NCBI RefSeq assembly: GCF_000717655.1
Contig: NZ_JNZY01000035.1
Coordinates: 1 to 64,000, forward strand
DNA: 64,000 nt
Source of the DNA: Streptomyces katrae
GTDB taxonomy: Bacteria; Actinomycetota; Actinomycetes; Streptomycetales; Streptomycetaceae
Direction of reading: 5' to 3'
In this document: positions 62,422-64,000 of the stretch, in pieces
Numbering within the stretch: position 1 is the first letter of the stretch
Layout of the letters: each line of letters starts with the position of its first letter
Program-made: the position numbers and the translations under genes
Notes under the pieces: generated by a model
What the model was told of the DNA's origin: nothing
The model's input: the letters and a program-made list of their open reading frames with translations, nothing else
Databases searched by the model: none

Positions 62422-63018
62422 ATGGCGAAATCCGGTACGACGACCCAGGGGCTGCGCACGGCGATCGAGCGCAGCGGCTACTACCCGGCCCTCGTGGCCG
62501 AGGCCGTGGAGGCCGCGGTGGGCGGCGAGCCGATCTCGTCGTACCTGGTCCACCAGGAGACGACCTTCGACTCCAACGAGGTGCGCCGGCACGTCACCGT
62601 CCTGGTCCTGACCGGCAACCGCTTCATCGTGAGCCACACCGACGAGCAGGCCGCCGACGCCGGGTCCCCGTCGCCGTACGCGACCACCTCCACCGAGTCG
62701 GTCAAGATCGGCGCGATCTCCTCCGTGGTGCTCAGCCGCGTCGTCGCCAACCCCGAGTCGTACACCCCCGGCACCCTGCCCCGCGAGGTCGTCCTGACCA
62801 TCGGCTGGGGCGCGGTCTCGCGGATCGACCTGGAGCCCGCCGCCTGCGGCGACCCGAACTGCGACTCCGACCACGGCTACACCGGCAACTCCACCGCCGA
62901 CGACCTCAGCCTGCGCGTCAGCGAGGCCGGCGACGGCCCGGAGGCGGTCCGCCAGACGCTCGTCTTCGCGCAGGCGCTCAGCGAAGCCACCGCGGCCACC
63001 TCCGCCTCCGCCCGCTGA
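62422..63018 (+). CDS. DUF5998 protein
   Basis: The 198-residue protein matches the actinobacterial DUF5998 type as I remember it. Landmarks are GLRTAIERSGYYPALVAEAV near the N-terminus, HQETTFDSNEVRRHVTVLVLTG and IGAISSVVLSRVV (in parts). It has a Cys-pair segment CGDPNCDSDHG near residue 146 that could bind metal. No signal peptide or membrane span is seen. It begins at the ATG at 62422, with an in-frame ATG 9 bp earlier as an alternative, and its stop overlaps the phosphodiesterase start (TGATG), so the two are co-translated. Function unknown. Confidence 0.83.
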   Translation: MAKSGTTTQGLRTAIERSGYYPALVAEAVEAAVGGEPISSYLVHQETTFDSNEVRRHVTVLVLTGNRFIVSHTDEQAADAGSPSPYATTSTESVKIGAISSVVLSRVVANPESYTPGTLPREVVLTIGWGAVSRIDLEPAACGDPNCDSDHGYTGNSTADDLSLRVSEAGDGPEAVRQTLVFAQALSEATAATSASAR

Positions 63019-64000
63019 TGGCCTACTCCGCACCGTCGAACTGGGACGAGCCGGAGCTGCTGGACCTCGCCGGCGCCCCCGTCCCGGATTACGGCACCGG
63101 CTCGCTCGCCGACCTGCTGCCGACCCTCGTGGCCGGCCAGGGCGTCCCCGGGTACACCGCCGCCATCGCCGAGCTGACGCCGGCCGACCGGAACTGCGTG
63201 TTCCTGGTCGACGGCATGGGCTGGGAGCAGATCAAGGCCCACCCGGACGAGGCCCCGTACCTGACCTCCCTCCTCGGCAGCTCGCGCGGCGGCACCGGCC
63301 GCCCGATAACGGCGGGCTTCCCGGCGACCACCGCCACCTCGCTGGCCTCCGTCGGCACCGGCCTGCCGCCCGCGCGGCACGGCCTGCCCGGCTACGCCGT
63401 GCGCAACCCGGCCAGCGGCGAGCTGATGAACCAGCTCCGCTGGCACCCCTGGACCCCGCCGAAGCCCTGGCAGCCGTACCCGACCGTCTTCCAGCAGGCC
63501 GACAAGGCCGGGGTGGCCACGGCCCAGGTGTCCTCGCCCGCGTTCCAGACCACCCCGCTCACCAAGATCGCGCTCAGCGGCGGCACCTTCCTCGGCCGGA
63601 TGACGGGCGAGGAGCGGATGGACCTCGCGGCCGAGCGCCTCGCGGCCGGCGACCGCTCGCTGGTGTACACGTACTTCAGCGAGCTCGACGGGGCCGGCCA
63701 CCGGCACGGCGTGAACTCCGACGCATGGCGCGGCCAGCTGATGTACGTCGACCGGCTGGTGCAGCGGCTCGCCGAGCAACTCCCGCCGCGTACCGCGCTG
63801 TACGTGACCGCCGACCACGGCATGGTGGACGTCCCCTTCGACGAGGACTCCAGGATCGACTTCGACGAGGACTGGGAGCTGGGCGCGGGCGTCGCCCTGC
63901 TCGGCGGCGAGGGCCGGGCCCGGCACGTGTACGCCGTCCCGGGCGCCGAGGCCGACGTCCTGACGGTGTGGCGCGAGGTGCTGGGCGACCGGTTCTGGGT
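63018..64000 (+). CDS. Alkaline phosphatase-superfamily nucleotide pyrophosphatase/phosphodiesterase (3' end cut off)
   Basis: The visible 327 residues form the start of an alkaline phosphatase-fold enzyme. The first metal Asp is in NCVFLVDGMGWE (about residue 65), the nucleophile Thr is in AGFPATTATSLASVGTGLPPARHGLPGY (quoted as FPATTATSLAS and ARHGLPGY; about residue 100), and further metal ligands lie in YFSELDGAGHRHG and TADHGMVDV. This fits nucleotide pyrophosphatases/phosphodiesterases. The ATG overlaps the DUF5998 stop by 1 bp. The reading frame runs off the right edge at base 64000, so the C-terminal metal His is not seen. Confidence 0.9.
   Translation, partial: MAYSAPSNWDEPELLDLAGAPVPDYGTGSLADLLPTLVAGQGVPGYTAAIAELTPADRNCVFLVDGMGWEQIKAHPDEAPYLTSLLGSSRGGTGRPITAGFPATTATSLASVGTGLPPARHGLPGYAVRNPASGELMNQLRWHPWTPPKPWQPYPTVFQQADKAGVATAQVSSPAFQTTPLTKIALSGGTFLGRMTGEERMDLAAERLAAGDRSLVYTYFSELDGAGHRHGVNSDAWRGQLMYVDRLVQRLAEQLPPRTALYVTADHGMVDVPFDEDSRIDFDEDWELGAGVALLGGEGRARHVYAVPGAEADVLTVWREVLGDRFW

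Overview
The window is a high-GC actinobacterial chromosome segment, almost certainly Streptomyces. Coding regions have strongly G/C-biased third codon positions. The developmental regulator whiH sits directly before the principal sigma gene hrdB, followed by parE and, on the opposite strand, parC. A class II ribonucleotide reductase gene follows nrdR, and DasR-type, LexA-type, NrdR-type and WhiG-type control sites are visible. I see no prophage, insertion sequence, tRNA, rRNA or CRISPR array. The segment reads as conserved core chromosome with a few lineage-specific inserts.

Layout. 1-7.2 kb: an NRPS-independent siderophore (NIS) cluster with two IucA/IucC synthetases around a GNAT acyltransferase. 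The first synthetase carries a very long low-complexity in-frame extension that is still open at the left edge. 7.2-14.2 kb: DNA maintenance, with a DinG-family helicase, lexA (convergent), nrdR and nrdJ. 14.3-19.6 kb: arylamine N-acetyltransferase, a YdbC-like protein, a histidine phosphatase, an ADP-ribosylglycohydrolase and a membrane DUF4173 protein. 19.7-22 kb: a drug-efflux MFS gene and a divergent TetR gene with two matching operators between them. 22-31 kb: rnhB, two poorly known proteins, recQ (flanked by a near-identical inverted repeat), a DUF4192 protein and a glycogen-debranching-like protein. 30.9-36.8 kb: a NrtR-like Nudix regulator, an ABC ATPase-permease fusion, whiH and hrdB. 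36.9-40.9 kb: a secreted trypsin-like protease, a small zinc-ribbon protein and parE.

41-48 kb is a carboxylate/citrate island: a DUF485 protein and solute:sodium symporter, a CitA/CitB-like two-component system, and two divergent citrate synthases, one of them with an N-terminal DNA-binding domain. The 70-bp gap between the synthase genes carries helically phased repeats. 48-54 kb: a CobW-type metallochaperone GTPase, an Mrr-endonuclease/TerD fusion and parC. 54-59 kb: a paired active/inactive M16 peptidase operon, a c-di-AMP riboswitch driving an M23 cell-wall hydrolase, and a GntR regulator. 59-64 kb: ptsH (HPr) with a DasR operator, a Pat-like GNAT/acyl-CoA-synthetase fusion, a DUF5998 protein and a phosphodiesterase cut by the right edge.

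The points most worth checking are the repeat-rich extension on the siderophore synthetase, the HTH-citrate synthase with its phased operator array, the Mrr-TerD fusion, the inverted repeat around recQ, the inverted DnaA-box pair before the DUF4192 gene, and the predicted leaderless Nudix promoter with an operator inside its spacer. All functions are read from motifs and remembered family features; no database search was possible.
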